Below, in pieces: positions 23,534 through 33,702 of a DNA stretch of 64,000 nt. Location of the stretch: positions 54,975,849 through 55,039,848 of the forward strand of contig CP136062.1 of the NCBI GenBank assembly GCA_032622095.1, written 5' to 3'. The notes under the pieces were generated by a model that saw only the letters and a list, made by a program, of their open reading frames with translations, searched no databases and was not told the origin of the DNA. Positions within the stretch are counted from its first letter, which is position 1, and each line of letters starts with the position of its first letter. A program made the position numbers and the translations under genes. This DNA is from Siphonodentalium dalli (lineage: Eukaryota > Mollusca > Scaphopoda > Gadilida > Siphonodentaliidae).

Positions 23534-23778
23534 TGACGGACAAACTCTATATACCGGACACGCAAAAATGCTTGAGGTTTTACAGCAATATCGCCGGTGG
23601 TAAAACTAACACATACGCAGATAACTATAATGTTCAAACCGGTGGCGGTGGTGTCGGTGATATTCAACCCACCTATATGATACCGATCGAAAGATATTCT
23701 ACAGAGAAGGTTCCGCCTCATAGCAAAATTGTCACTCGTATCTCCCTCCCAACAAGACGTGGAACCCAGCTCGTTTAA
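23533..23778 (+). pseudogene. Glycine-rich small ORF, possibly a truncated pX/pVI-like capsid accessory protein
   Basis: This 81-codon frame starts at an ATG overlapping the minor capsid stop. It contains a tyrosine-rich stretch and QTGGGGVGDIQPTYMIP, resembling the short Gly-rich proteins between minor and major capsid genes in Polintons, some of which carry GG-type protease sites. The tail overlaps the major capsid frame and looks non-homologous, so a deletion probably removed the normal C-terminus. The function is inferred from position and composition only. Confidence 0.4.
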
Positions 23779-25043
23779 TCTTTTCGAATTGCCGCCTCAT
23801 CAAACTGGAGTTCAGAGTATAATCTTCGAAGAAACCCGGCCAGTGTCTCAACTCTCTGACCTCTCGCCTAACGAGTTCCATATATCGGGACAGAATGCGA
23901 TGGAATATCTGGATTTGAAAAGAAGTCGGTTACACGTAGAGGTCAAAATTACGAAAAAGGATGGCACGTCAATCGCTGCCACTGATAAAGTCGGACTGGT
24001 CAATCTGTTTATGTCCTCTATGTTCGAACAAGTAGATGTCTTCATGTCCGGGAAATTAGTATCCTTGAACACCAATAACTACCAGTACAAGAGTATTATT
24101 CAGACGCTCTTGAAATACGGGGCCAGCGAAAAAATAACGCAGCTGGGAAGTCAGTTATTTTACGAAGATAAGTTGGGCCATATGGAAAATGCAGACACAA
24201 AAGGAATGAACGTCGGACTAACAACGCGTTCAAATCACACGGCAGTGAGCAAAACTCCGAATTTATGCGGGCCTATACTCCACGATGTATTTTTACAAGA
24301 TCGTTACCTCCTGAATCAAGTCGACGTGGTCGTGAGGTTGTATCGCACCGACCCGTCGTTTTGTCTCATGACGACCAACGATGCCGTGACCTACAAAGTA
24401 CATATAGAGGACGCGATACTAGAAACTTGCAAGGTCAAGCTATCTCCGGCTATTATTTTGGCGCACAACCAAACGCTTGAAACCGTCATAGCAAAATATC
24501 TTTACCACAGCTCCCAAGTCAAGATGATGTCAATTCAGAGCGGTCAAGTCTTATTCAGTTGGGATAATATTTATCAAGGCTTTTTGCAAACCAGACTCGT
24601 AATCGGATTTGTTTCGAGTTCAGCGGTGATGGGTAAATTCTCGAAGAACCCTTATAACTTTCAAAATTTTGATATTCGTCAAATTAGTTTGACTCGAGAC
24701 GGCGTTTCCGTCGGAAGGTCAGGTCCTACCAAACTCAACTTCACTTCGACCAAGGGGAAAATGTTTACAAATTCCTATGTAGATATGATGGAATTTAGTG
24801 CAATATGGCGTCAAAATCGTGATAACGCTATTAAAATGGAGGAACACGAAAATGGTAATAAGTTATTTTGCTACGTTTTGCTACGATCTGGAACCAAACT
24901 TCGGACCGGGTACCACGTCCTTACCGCTACTTAAACAAGGTAATATCAGATTGCAGGCATATTTCGGAGAAGCTTTGACGGAGGTCGTGTCCTGTATAAT
25001 ATACAGTGAAACACCGGCCTTATTTCAGATAGACCAGCAATAA
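23729..25043 (+). pseudogene. Polinton major capsid-like protein (F54H12.2-like), broken near the C-terminus
   Basis: The protein is the F54H12.2-like capsid protein of Polintons, thought to be the double jelly-roll major capsid subunit. Recognisable blocks are FNLFELPPHQTGVQS, FHISGQNAMEYLDL, VGLVNLFMSSMFEQVDVFM, NNYQYKSIIQTLLKYG, LLNQVDVVVRLYRTDPSF, VKLSPAIILAHNQTLE and FSKNPYNFQNFDIRQISL. The first frame starts at a TTG (23729) with no credible upstream ATG, and ends at 24934. The true C-terminal block (GNIRLQAYFGEALTE) lies in another frame to 25043. An exact 10-bp tandem duplication, TTTTGCTACG at 24866-24875 and 24876-24885, accounts for the shift. Otherwise the ORF is open for 400 codons, so decay is recent or slow. 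Confidence 0.82.
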
Positions 25044-25056
25044 ACGTTATCACGGA

Positions 25057-25635
25057 ATGAATACCGTTCAATTGGAATGCTGCATCGAAGATGATCCGAT
25101 ATTGTCTAAATGCGTGGAGTGTGTATTTCCGGCGGATAAACTTCCTGAGATAAGGAACGGGCGAGGACTTATACTTAATACGGACCCATCAAGAAGTGCA
25201 GGATTTCATTGGTTAGCTATATATAGACACCCTTACGGAGTAAAATACTTCGATAGTTACGGCTATGGTCCAGGGACGTATAGTTTCCACGTAACAAACT
25301 AATTGAATAGATTGGAAATACCTATCGGTCAAAATTCCAGACGTTTTCAAAGTTTTAATAGTAAAGTATGCGGACAATACTGCTTATTGTAATTGAAATG
25401 GAAGTGTAGCGGACGTTCTATGACTGACTTCGAGTCACTATTGGAGAAGATTTACGCGCGAACGATTTATTCGTATATAATTACGTTTTGTGTTTATAAT
25501 AAAAAAAATTACATAAACAAAAAAAAATCTTTTTGTTTTATTTTTACCCCTTTCCCCCGGGCGGCGGCGGCGGCTGGCTGGCATACTTTTTTATATTCCA
25601 GGCTTGGGACTGGCTCTTCCTCAACCCTCACCTAA
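25057..25635 (+). pseudogene. Polinton adenain-like cysteine protease, two in-frame stops
   Basis: The enzyme would cleave capsid precursors during maturation. The frame opens at ATG 25057 (MNTVQLECCIEDDPILSKC), followed by FPADKLPE, NTDPS, the His motif GFHWLAIY, the acidic motif YFDSYG, and the Gln/Cys region (IPIGQNSRRFQ; VCGQYC). All catalytic positions expected of the ULP1/adenain fold are present. However, TAA codons interrupt the same frame at 25300-25302 and 25390-25392, the second just after the catalytic Cys. The remaining C-terminal helix (GRSMTDFESLLEKIY) continues in frame. The protein proper probably ends near 25500; the rest of the ORF is A-rich. Confidence 0.82.
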
Positions 25636-25745
25636 AAGAGGCGTATTTACCAGCATAGTTTTCTTTTTCTTCTCCGACGTTCAGTGTGTGTGCTGGCCCT
25701 CATTTCAGGCTTTTACCGGACTTAATATAATATTAATCCCGCATC

Positions 25746-26160
25746 TTAGTACCTTTCTTTTGCAATAAAAATAGAAAACCCTCTTTTCTCCTGCGTGTAT
25801 GTGTATATGGTGTTGTGTCTCGCCCTGAAACCACGGTTGGTCCCTGATCCTACTCATCCACTTCGGGGTACCCTTCTATATATAGACATCGGTGCTTTAA
25901 TGTTGCATTTTCGTAATCCCTTGGAGCTGATTTAATGTTCATTCGTTTTTCAAAATTTCGGAAGTGACTTCTTTTTCAGATTGATAGCTTATCCCAGTAG
26001 CCCGTATCCGACGATTCTGGTACTGGAAGGTTTCACCACCTTTGCCTTTCGGACGATGTTGGTTTTCGAGCAAAGCCCGATCATCTCGTATCCGCTGTAT
26101 TCCAGCTTAAATAATCCGGTTTTCGTTTGTCAAAAGCTGCGTGTTTCGTACAACACGTCC
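25746..26160 (-). pseudogene. C-terminal remnant of Polinton protein-primed DNA polymerase B
   Basis: Reading the minus strand from 26160 gives TGLFKLEYSGYEMIGLCSKT (about 26118-26060) and, after frameshifts and stops, GFRARHNTIYTYTQEKRGFS with IFIAKERY (25832-25749). The 'GLFK.E..G..M..LCSK' and 'YTQ.K.GFS.F..K' phrases are the two characteristic C-terminal blocks of Polinton pPolB. The polymerase core and N-terminal exonuclease are missing. Orientation is opposite and convergent to the protease, as in many Polintons and adintovirus-like elements. Confidence 0.75.
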
Positions 26161-26213
26161 TCGAGAACCAGCAATCCTTCAAGTTATCATCGTGACATAA
26201 GCCGGTTATGCAT

Positions 26214-26283
26214 TATTATATAAACTCGCCGCGTTCATACCTCTATTTTAGAGTTATTATTCTTAGATATAATTGGCGTGTGC
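26214..26283 (-). promoter_or_regulatory. Promoter-like module copy 1, facing the polymerase remnant
   Basis: On the minus strand this reads GCCAATTATATCTAAGAATA, then ATAACTCTAAAATAGAGG, GAACGCGGCGAG and TTTATATAATA. It is one arm of the hairpin and lies directly upstream of the pPolB coding remnant. A CCAAT-like box and a TATA-like box about 55 bp apart suggest a promoter; function is inferred. Confidence 0.5.
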
Positions 26284-26347
26284 GGCCCTCTCCCCTCCCC
26301 TTACGAAAGCATCCTCCCCACCGAAAAAGGGGAGGGGAGAGGGCAGT

Positions 26348-26416
26348 GCGCGCCAATTTTATCTAAGAATAATAACTCTAAAATAGAGGTACGAACGCGG
26401 TGAGTTTATATAATAC
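26348..26416 (+). promoter_or_regulatory. Promoter-like module copy 2, facing the PC4-like gene
   Basis: This reads GCGCGCCAATTTTATC, TAAGAATAATAACTC, TAAAATAGAGGTACGAACGC and GGTGAGTTTATATAATAC. It ends about 160 bp upstream of the PC4-like ATG at 26575. Confidence 0.5.
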
Positions 26417-26574
26417 TGCAATGCATTCTCTTGAATTATGGGACATGTAACATCTAAAATTAGAAATGAAACATGTCGGGAACAAGTTACATATTATGCA
26501 TTTTTATTGGTTGAAAATTAGTATAAACGCGAGTTCATTACACAATATATTCATAACTGCAGAAACCTTAAGAT

Positions 26575-26924
26575 ATGGAAGGAAAAAAGTTCAGCCATCA
26601 ACTGGGGAGTCAAATTTTTGTAAATGTCAGCGAATTTAAAGGCGGATACGTATTGATATACATAGTTGGGTAGATGGATTATATCCGGGACTTAAAGGAA
26701 TGTCTATGGACAAGAATCGCTGGTATAACCATTGCTCATTCACTGATGATATACACTCGGCTATAACAGAGGAGAAATCTGCTGAATTTCATATCGGGAA
26801 TAAGACATTTTTATGCTATAGTCAAGATTTTCAGATGGTGCATATACGAGACTATTATACAACTATGGAAGACGTGATGAAACCATCGAAACGTGAAATC
26901 TGTTTGACTGTTCAAGAATTTTAG
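26575..26924 (+). pseudogene. Tandem PC4-like single-strand DNA-binding protein, frameshifted
   Basis: The ATG at 26575 opens MEGKKFSHQLGSQIFVNVSE with FKGGY, the first strands of a PC4/p15-type domain. The frame then shifts near 26645-26650; the correct continuation (IDIHSWVDG, LKGMSMDKNRW) lies in the frame ending at 26924. A second domain of the same type follows: FHIGNKTFLCYS, VHIRDYYTT, KPSKREICLTVQEF. PC4-like domains bind single-stranded or melted DNA. Here the protein could serve replication or transcription of the element, which is an inference. A promoter-like module lies upstream. The only visible lesion is the shift in the first domain. Confidence 0.6.
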
Positions 26925-27174
26925 AATTTATGTGAACTAAAGAGTGACAATACCCGACTGGACTGAGATCACACCGTGCTCGTTCAGTCACGACAATCAA
27001 GAATCGTATATGCTATGTGATACGTGTTGCATGGGCAATTTGATGGAATTTTGAGTAAATAATAATTCAAATACGTGTGTTTGTTATTCATTTGACCTTA
27101 TAAGCGTCATATACAAACGCTCATTAAATTATCACTCGATTAACCACTCCCTGCCAAGGACAGTGACAGGGGTC

Positions 27175-27239
27175 CGCGCGCCAAAGAACAATAACTCCAA
27201 ACGAAAAATAGAGGTACGAACGCGGCGAGTTTATAATAC
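27175..27239 (+). promoter_or_regulatory. Promoter-like module copy 3, facing the zinc-finger gene
   Basis: This reads GCGCGCCAAAGAACAATAAC, TCC, AAATAGAGGTACGAACGCGG and CGAGTTTATAATACC. It is a diverged direct copy of the 26348 module and ends 65 bp before the ATG at 27304. Confidence 0.5.
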
Positions 27240-27303
27240 CACACCATATTCGCTCATCTTTTCGCTCGTATAAGGACAATAGTTCCTCCCATAATTCGAG
27301 ACA

Positions 27304-28040
27304 ATGCACGGGTGTCATTTGTGCGGAAAGATATTATCGACGAACTACAATCTACAAAGACATAAGAATAGTAAACACGGAGTTATGTCAAGAACACCGT
27401 CGAATAACGATATATTCGGTCGATAAGAAGATACTGAGTATGATCGAGAAACGGATATAGATTCGGACGAAGATGAACGGGAAATGATATCAGATAAGAA
27501 TAGTAAACACCCTCGAAGAACGATATATGCAGTCGATACGAAGATACTGAGTATGATCTAGAAACGGATATAGATTTCGACGAAGATGAACGGGAAATGA
27601 TATTAGATTCGTCAGATGATAGAGTCGCCGGTAGTAGCGCGGTAATCAGCTGTAAGAAAGCTGCGAAATGTGTCAACGAGATGGACACATTCAAAAGTAT
27701 GTTGCAATGCGTCAGCGACAGTGCGGAAGCGATGGCAGAGTGGTCAGATAAAATTTATCAATTAATGAAAGAAGAGAGCATGCTGGAAGACGAGGCTGAT
27801 GAAAAAGCTCAACTAGAATGCATCGACACAGATTTTGAACTCTTTCTCAAAAGTTACAGACGATTGATAGAATACCAACATCGATTGAAAACATCGCCAA
27901 TACATAACACTATCATGAAGAAAATGGTCAAGCTGAACAAACTCGGATATAATAATGAATGAGCTGTGGATGAAGCGATGAGAAAATTCAAGAAACTCTT
28001 GGAAATTAATCTAAATGTTGAAGACTCCGATGATGATTAA
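27304..28040 (+). pseudogene. Polinton C2H2 zinc-finger protein with acidic and helical regions, interrupted
   Basis: From the ATG at 27304 a single finger CHLCGKILSTNYNLQRHKNS-KH (C-X2-C-X12-H-X4-H) is followed by TAA at 27424-27426. The same frame resumes with an acidic segment (TDIDSDEDEREM). A tandem duplication of about 130 bp (27363-27494 and 27495-27610) repeats the basic end of the finger and the acidic segment, adding shifts and a TAG. Downstream, an open helical region (KAAKCVNEMDTFKSML, FELFLKSYRRLIEYQHRL) runs to TGA 27960-27962, and in the same frame AMRKFKKLLEINLNVEDSDD ends at 28040. AATAAA lies at 28046. The finger suggests nucleic-acid binding; the exact role is unknown. Confidence 0.55.
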
Positions 28041-28109
28041 ATTTTAATAAACTTCATCAAACTGTTATTCTCGTCTTCGTTATATATTGATATTGGGACA
28101 GGAGACAAG

Positions 28110-28780
28110 ATGGTTGACTTGCTCTTTTTCCCCCTCCTCATTCGCTCACTTTCTCTTTTTTCCATCTCCTCACTTGCTCTTTTCCCCTCTCTTCACTTGC
28201 TCATTTGCTCTTTTCTCCTCTTCTCGTTTGCTCACTAGCTCTTTTTCCCTCTCCCTATTACTCACTTGCTCTTTTTTCCCTCTCCCCTATTGCTCTCTTT
28301 CTCTTTTCCCCTCTCGTCACTTGCTCATTTGCTCTTTTTCCCTCTCCTCACTTGATCACTTGCTCTTTTCCTTCTCCTCACTTGCTCGTTTGCTCTTTTT
28401 CCTTCCCCTCACTTGCTCACTTGCTCTTTTTCCCTCTCCTGATTTGCTCACTTGCTATTTTCCCTCTCCCTATTGCTCACTTGCTCTTTTCCCTCTCCCC
28501 TTTTGCTCACTTGCCCTTTTCCCTCTCGTCACTTACTCTTTTGCTCTTTTTCCCTCCCCTCACTTGTTCACTTGCTCTATTTCCCTCTCCCTTTTGCTCT
28601 CTTGCTCTTTTTCTCTCTCCTCACTTGCTCACTTGCTCTTTTTGCCTCCCTCACTTGCTCACTTGCTCTTTTTTCCTCTCCTCACTTGCTCTTTTTCTCT
28701 CTCCTCACTTGCTCATTTGCTCTTTTTCGCTCTCCTCACTTGCTCATTTGCTCTTTTTCCCTCTCCTATATTTGCTCTGT
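28110..28780. repeat. Polypyrimidine minisatellite (period about 24-27 bp)
   Basis: The words CTCACTTGCTC and TTTTTCCCTCTC alternate through the block, giving nearly pure pyrimidine on the + strand. All three plus frames are open across much of it, producing hydrophobic LLFS-rich ORFs that are not genes. Confidence 0.9.
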
Positions 28781-28884
28781 TCTCGGTTTTTTTTGGGGTT
28801 TTTTTTGAAAACTTTGAAACAATTTGGAAAATTTTTAAGTTTTTTAACTTTTTCATTTTGTTTTTCATTTTTTGAAAACATAAA

Positions 28885-29085
28885 GTTTTCACTGCGAGTT
28901 TCACTTTAACATTCATCCACAGTGTGTGTCACTTTAACATTCATCCATAGTGAGTGCCGAGTGTCACTTTAACAATCATCCACAGTGAGTACCTAGTGTC
29001 ACTTTAACAATCATCCACAGTGAGTGCCTAGTGTCCCTTTAAATTCACTTTATGAGTACCGACGTACTACCGAGTGTCCCTTTAA
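28885..29085. repeat. Short tandem repeats of about 38-42 bp
   Basis: CACTTTAACATTCATCCACA and AGTGAGTGCC(T)AGTGTC recur about five times with substitutions. Confidence 0.75.
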
Positions 29086-30440
29086 CATTCAAGACTGAAG
29101 CTACCCCTGTTCATCATGTGATATACATGTAGATAATATACCTTTCATAGGAGTGGCCTAAATCTGATAGTCGGTTAACAGAGAAAAACACTACCTGTAT
29201 GTCTCACCTGTAATTAGAGTAATGATGCAATGATGTGTCTAGACTGCCACCAACTGGGCCCCTTATCATCACTCCGTGATCCGACATTATGACCCAAGTG
29301 TAGCTTGCATTGCTTTTAGTGCAAGAATGTCGTATCTCCAGTCGTTCACAAAACCTCCTTTATAACCATCCCCTGGATTCATAATCAGGCAGATAATCAA
29401 ACAATTTATTGATTAACACTTACTAAAGAAAATAGCAACATATGAAACTACAAAATATACATTATATCGAAAAACGAATGTGATTTATTACGATACCTGT
29501 TGTTCTTAATTTCCGCGTCCGCCATTAGTCAAACTTCACGTGACAATTCCTAGCGATTTCATTGGACAGGGGGATACGACATTATAGCACGGACCGAAAC
29601 CACAAGGTCGGAGATACAACTAGTTTGCATAGCGTTTGTCATGGAAATGCGATATGGGGGACAGGTTAAATGGTTCCAATCGATAGAATATTTCGCGCCG
29701 AATCCAATGATACCAAATATTCATTTGGCGCCAAAATGGACTTACGACATTATAGCACTGATGCCACAAAATTTCTCACGGGTAATCAATTCAATGTCTA
29801 TTTCGATGTCGACTCACAAAAGTCACAGAAAAATCATGCAATCTGGAGTATTAACAAAGAAATATAGTCACTGCGTTGTTTGTTCAATGCTATAAAGTTC
29901 TCCGTCAGAATATTAAAAAGTTCCCATATTTTTAACAGGTTGAATATGATCTCTACGGTAGCAAGAGTATAAATTCATGACATGATCTAATACTTGGCAA
30001 CCCATTCCTATATTCTATAAGAAAGAAATATATTCAGCATATACTGCTAATCATGCAATTTACTACCATAATGATGTTGGGTTGGAATTTAAATACAAAT
30101 GCATCTCAACATAATTACTTATTATATAAGTAATATTATGTTCCTTTCTGAACCCCCTCCTTCAATCGCACCATCGCCACGTTTCTGATAAATGCAGGAT
30201 GACCGTCCTATCATTAAATTCTTGTCAACAGAAACCATTGTTCTAGCAGGGACACATACGATCAAATTGAAACCCCTTTATCGCGTACCGAAAATTATAA
30301 TGACGCTGGGGAAGCTTATTTACGAATACACCCGGACATCCTCGGCTGTTGTCGGTGGTTGCATCATCCAAAATGGCAGGTTGGTTGTTTGGGACCCAAA
30401 CACTACGATTTTGTTGTAATTTTCATGACTTGAATGCGTC
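29086..30440. other. No supported gene
   Basis: Small plus ORFs (29641-29895; 30192-30419) have no recognisable family. Part of the sequence (GTTTGTTCAATGCTATAAAG, 29877-29990) resembles 18180-18250, so it is probably a dispersed repeat. Confidence 0.45.
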
Positions 30441-30554
30441 TTTTTTTGACATATATTGGTCGTAGAAAGGGCATTTATCTACCTATTTTGATACCGGGAA
30501 AATTTCAGAAGCGAATATCATTTTGTGTATTTTGGAGTGCAAACCGCAATGTGG

Positions 30555-31445
30555 CTTTAAGTCAATATATGCAGCTAATTTGCAATTACTGGCAATATAT
30601 GTTAATATTTGTGGTTCGTTAGTCAATATATGCAGCTAATTTGTCAATATATGTGGTGGTTAGTCAATATATGTAGCTCATTTGCCATTATATGCAGGTA
30701 ATTTGTCAATATATGCTGATATATGCAGCTAATTTGCAATTATATGCAGCTACGTTATCAATATATGTGGTTAATTAGTCAATAGATGCAGCTACTTTGT
30801 GCATTTATTTGGTTAGTTAGTCAATATATGCAGCTTCTTTTGTCAATATATGCGGTTAGTTAGTCAATATATACATCTACTTTGTCCAAATGTGCAATTG
30901 CTTTGACAATATATGCAGCCACTGTATCAATATATGTGGTTAGTTAGTCATTATATTCAGCTATGTAGTGAATGTATGTGGTTAGTTAGTCAATATATGC
31001 ATCTACTTTGTCAAAATGTGCAATTGCTTTGACAATATATGCAGCTACATTATCAATATATGTGGTAAGGTTAGTCATTATATGCAGCTACTTAGTCAAT
31101 ATATGTGGTTAGTTAGTCAATATATTCAGCTAATTTGTCAATAGTTGTGGTTAATTAGTCAATATATGCAGCTATGCAATTATATGCAGCTAGGTTATAA
31201 ATATATGTGGTTAGTTAGTCATTATATGCAGCTACTTATTCAATATATGTGGTTAGTTAGTCAAATATATGCAGCTAATTTGTCAATATATTTGGTTCGT
31301 TAGTCAATATATGCAGCTAATTTGTCAATATTTGTGGTTAGTTAGTCGATATATGAAGCTAATTTGTCAATATTTGTGGTTCGTTAGTCAATATATGCAG
31401 CTAATTTGTCAATATATGTGATTAGATAGTCAATATATTCAGCTA
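30555..31445. repeat. Minisatellite, about 40-bp alternating units
   Basis: GTCAATATATGCAGCTAATT and GTCAATATATGTGGTTAGTT alternate about twenty times with drift in length and sequence. Confidence 0.85.
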
Positions 31446-32095
31446 AAGTCTGTTAGCTGGTCGTTTGATTCCAGGTAACTGATCAAATGGTGGTGTATAA
31501 AATGTTCTAGAAGTTTGCTGCAGATGGATGTTAGAGGTACCGGACGGTAGTTTGATGCAGATGTTTTGTCTCCTTTCTTGTACAATGGAGCAATATATGC
31601 CTCTTTCCAGTCAGTTGGTATTTTTCCTTGGTTGATTAATGATTAAAATAGTTTTGTCAGCATTGGTGTAATTTCAGAAGTGACCCTTTTTAGTAGTCTT
31701 CCATGAATACCGTCAGGCCAGTGGCCTTGTGTATGTTGATGTTATTGAGCAATTTCAATAATCCGTTTTCGGTGACAACTATTTGGTCCACTTTATTCGC
31801 CGGGATGGGCTCAACCGGTATGGTTGCGGTGTCTTCTGTGGTGCATACTGATGGAAATTGGTGATTAAGATTCTCTGCCTTTGTATTACCATCGCTGTAT
31901 ATAATTCCGCTTCTCTTCATTTGTGACATTCCTAAACTATCATTCCTTTTACTGTTGATATAAGTCCATAGTCTCTTCGATGTTCTCCTTCCGTCGTTTT
32001 CAGTAACTAGGTCCATCATGTATTTGGACTTGGTTGCCTTGCATTGGTATTTGAACTTGGCTGTATTGTTATATGGTTCATACACACACCAACTT
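31446..32095 (-). pseudogene. LINE reverse transcriptase fragment (antisense)
   Basis: On the minus strand, 32085-31690 encodes the linker before the RT domain (KRLWTYINSKRNDSLGM, SGIIYSDGNTKAENLNHQF, ENGLLKLLNNINIHKATG). In shifted frames 31690-31446 then gives DWKEAYIAPLYKKGDK and NYRPVPLTSICSKLLEHFI, the first RT blocks. It ends at the minisatellite, so the catalytic YADD region is missing. It is a different LINE lineage from that at 9135, judged by the linker sequence. Confidence 0.8.
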
Positions 32096-32494
32096 TGATT
32101 CAGATAAAATAATCCAAACTGAAGTTATCGGCCAGAAACAAGAAATGTTAACAAAATCAGCAGAATTCTAAGTCGAAAAAGGGCCGTAACTCGTGTAAAA
32201 ATGATTGGACGGGACCCGTATTTAAATTGGGCTTGTGTTTCGATCTAGGAAATACACATACCAAATTTGCCCATGTCGGGGTTCAAACCCGTGCCAACCT
32301 TGTCTAAGGTAATATATGAGTTAATATAATTATGTTTTGTTAACAACTGAATGAAACTGAATGAAACTGTTGTTTTAATTGGGGGATGTAGTCCCAAATG
32401 ATAAACATAATTGCATTTACTCAGATCACCTCAGATTTGCTAAATAATGCACACTGAGTTAGAGCACTAATTTTCGAATCACTATATTTTTTAA

Positions 32495-32886
32495 CCCTTT
32501 ACCCAACAGAAGGGCCCTGTGCCAATGCATTCTCTTATATATGCGAGTCGACCATAGGTCGCCTCGCATATATAAGAGAATGCATTGGCTTAACACATTA
32601 AAAATTATAAAATTGTTAAAGAATGTAAGAAAAAATGGTGAAAAGTGTTAAAAAAAGATTTTTTTTAGGCCAATGCATTCTCTTATATATGCGAGGCGAC
32701 CTATGGTCGACTCGCATATATAAGAGAATGCATTGGAACAGGGCATAACTGTAACTATTACAATGTGGTCAAGGAGCCGGTTCCAATGATATCCATATGT
32801 GTATGGTTCTATTGAGACAGACCGAAGATATTTTAGGCTGTTGAAGCTTTATTTGGCCGGTTTTGGCCGGTTTGTTGGGTAAAGGG
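32495..32886. mobile_element. piggyBac-like MITE copy 1 (392 bp) with two 67-bp palindromes
   Basis: The element is flanked by TTAA (32491-32494 and 32887-32890), with ends CCCTTTACCCAACA and TGTTGGGTAAAGGG. Inside, near-perfect palindromes (CCAATGCATTCTCTTATATA...) lie at 32522-32588 and 32670-32736; they are reverse complements of each other in their centres. TTAA plus CCC termini fit piggyBac-type ends. Confidence 0.85.
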
Positions 32887-32890
32887 TTAA

Positions 32891-33698
32891 AGGCCCCATG
32901 CACGTAAATTATTAAGTTTAGATTGAGAAATCCACCCAGTGCGGTTGTACAGTGTATATGCTTTGGGAACGGGACTACCCGCTCCTGAGACGACCCGCCC
33001 ATCTGCTGTTTTCGGGTCGGGTCGGGTTGTCCAGAAATTATTAATAGTAATTATGTTCTTTTATGTCCTTTGATGATATATTATTAAAGATTTTGACAAA
33101 CAAAACATGTGTTTATTCATTAATTATGTCAACGCGTGGACTGGAATAAAAAATGACACGAAGTTTTGACAACTTTACGGCAATTAAGGTAAGTGAAGAC
33201 TAATTAAAAGGGGTGCTTTCAAAACAGATATTTGATACAAAGGGTTCATTATCACAGTGTTATCACAACACTTAGTGATCGAGAGGGTGAGGGTGACCAA
33301 CTCCATGTTGGACTGTGAGAAGATGTGTACACTACTATTATACTAAAGCTGCATATAACTCTCCTAAATTCTCTTAAATTGAAAAACGAAGTACAGTACA
33401 GCACTTATTCAAAATTTTCTAAATTTAACCACGTAGGCCTACACAAAATGGCCCAAAATTCAGGCTAGAGTGTTCTATCTCCACTCTGATCTGGAAGCGA
33501 AACGATGGTTTTGTAAGCTAAAGGTTCTATCTCCAAACACATTTTTGTATTTTATTATAAAACTGGTGACTTTCTAGAAATGAGACTTCGGATATAATAA
33601 TATTTTAGTTAGCTTAAACATGACGACACACACTGAACACGATTTACTTGGTAATTCCCGTCTCGAAATTTCAACATTCGATTTCCCACCGAGGTAGC
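32891..33698. other. Spacer between inverted MITE copies
   Basis: No gene is supported in this interval. Confidence 0.5.
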
Positions 33699-33702
33699 TT
33701 AA

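Larger units (their letters stand above)
26214..26416. repeat. Large hairpin: 87-bp inverted arms around a 28-nt loop
   Basis: The left arm 26214-26300 and right arm 26329-26416 are nearly perfect complements, including GCCCTCTCCCCTCCCC and GGGGAGGGGAGAGGGC next to the loop. Each arm holds one copy of the promoter-like module, pointing outward toward pPolB (-) and the PC4-like gene (+). Confidence 0.85.

Noticed and set aside
28087-28909. Overlapping plus ORFs of 118-262 codons, rich in LLFS
   Set aside because: They are readings of the polypyrimidine minisatellite, open in several frames, with hydrophobicity dictated by T/C codons.
32280-32300. GGTTCAAACCC, a Pol III B-box match
   Set aside because: No A box or cloverleaf could be drawn upstream or downstream, so no tRNA gene is called.
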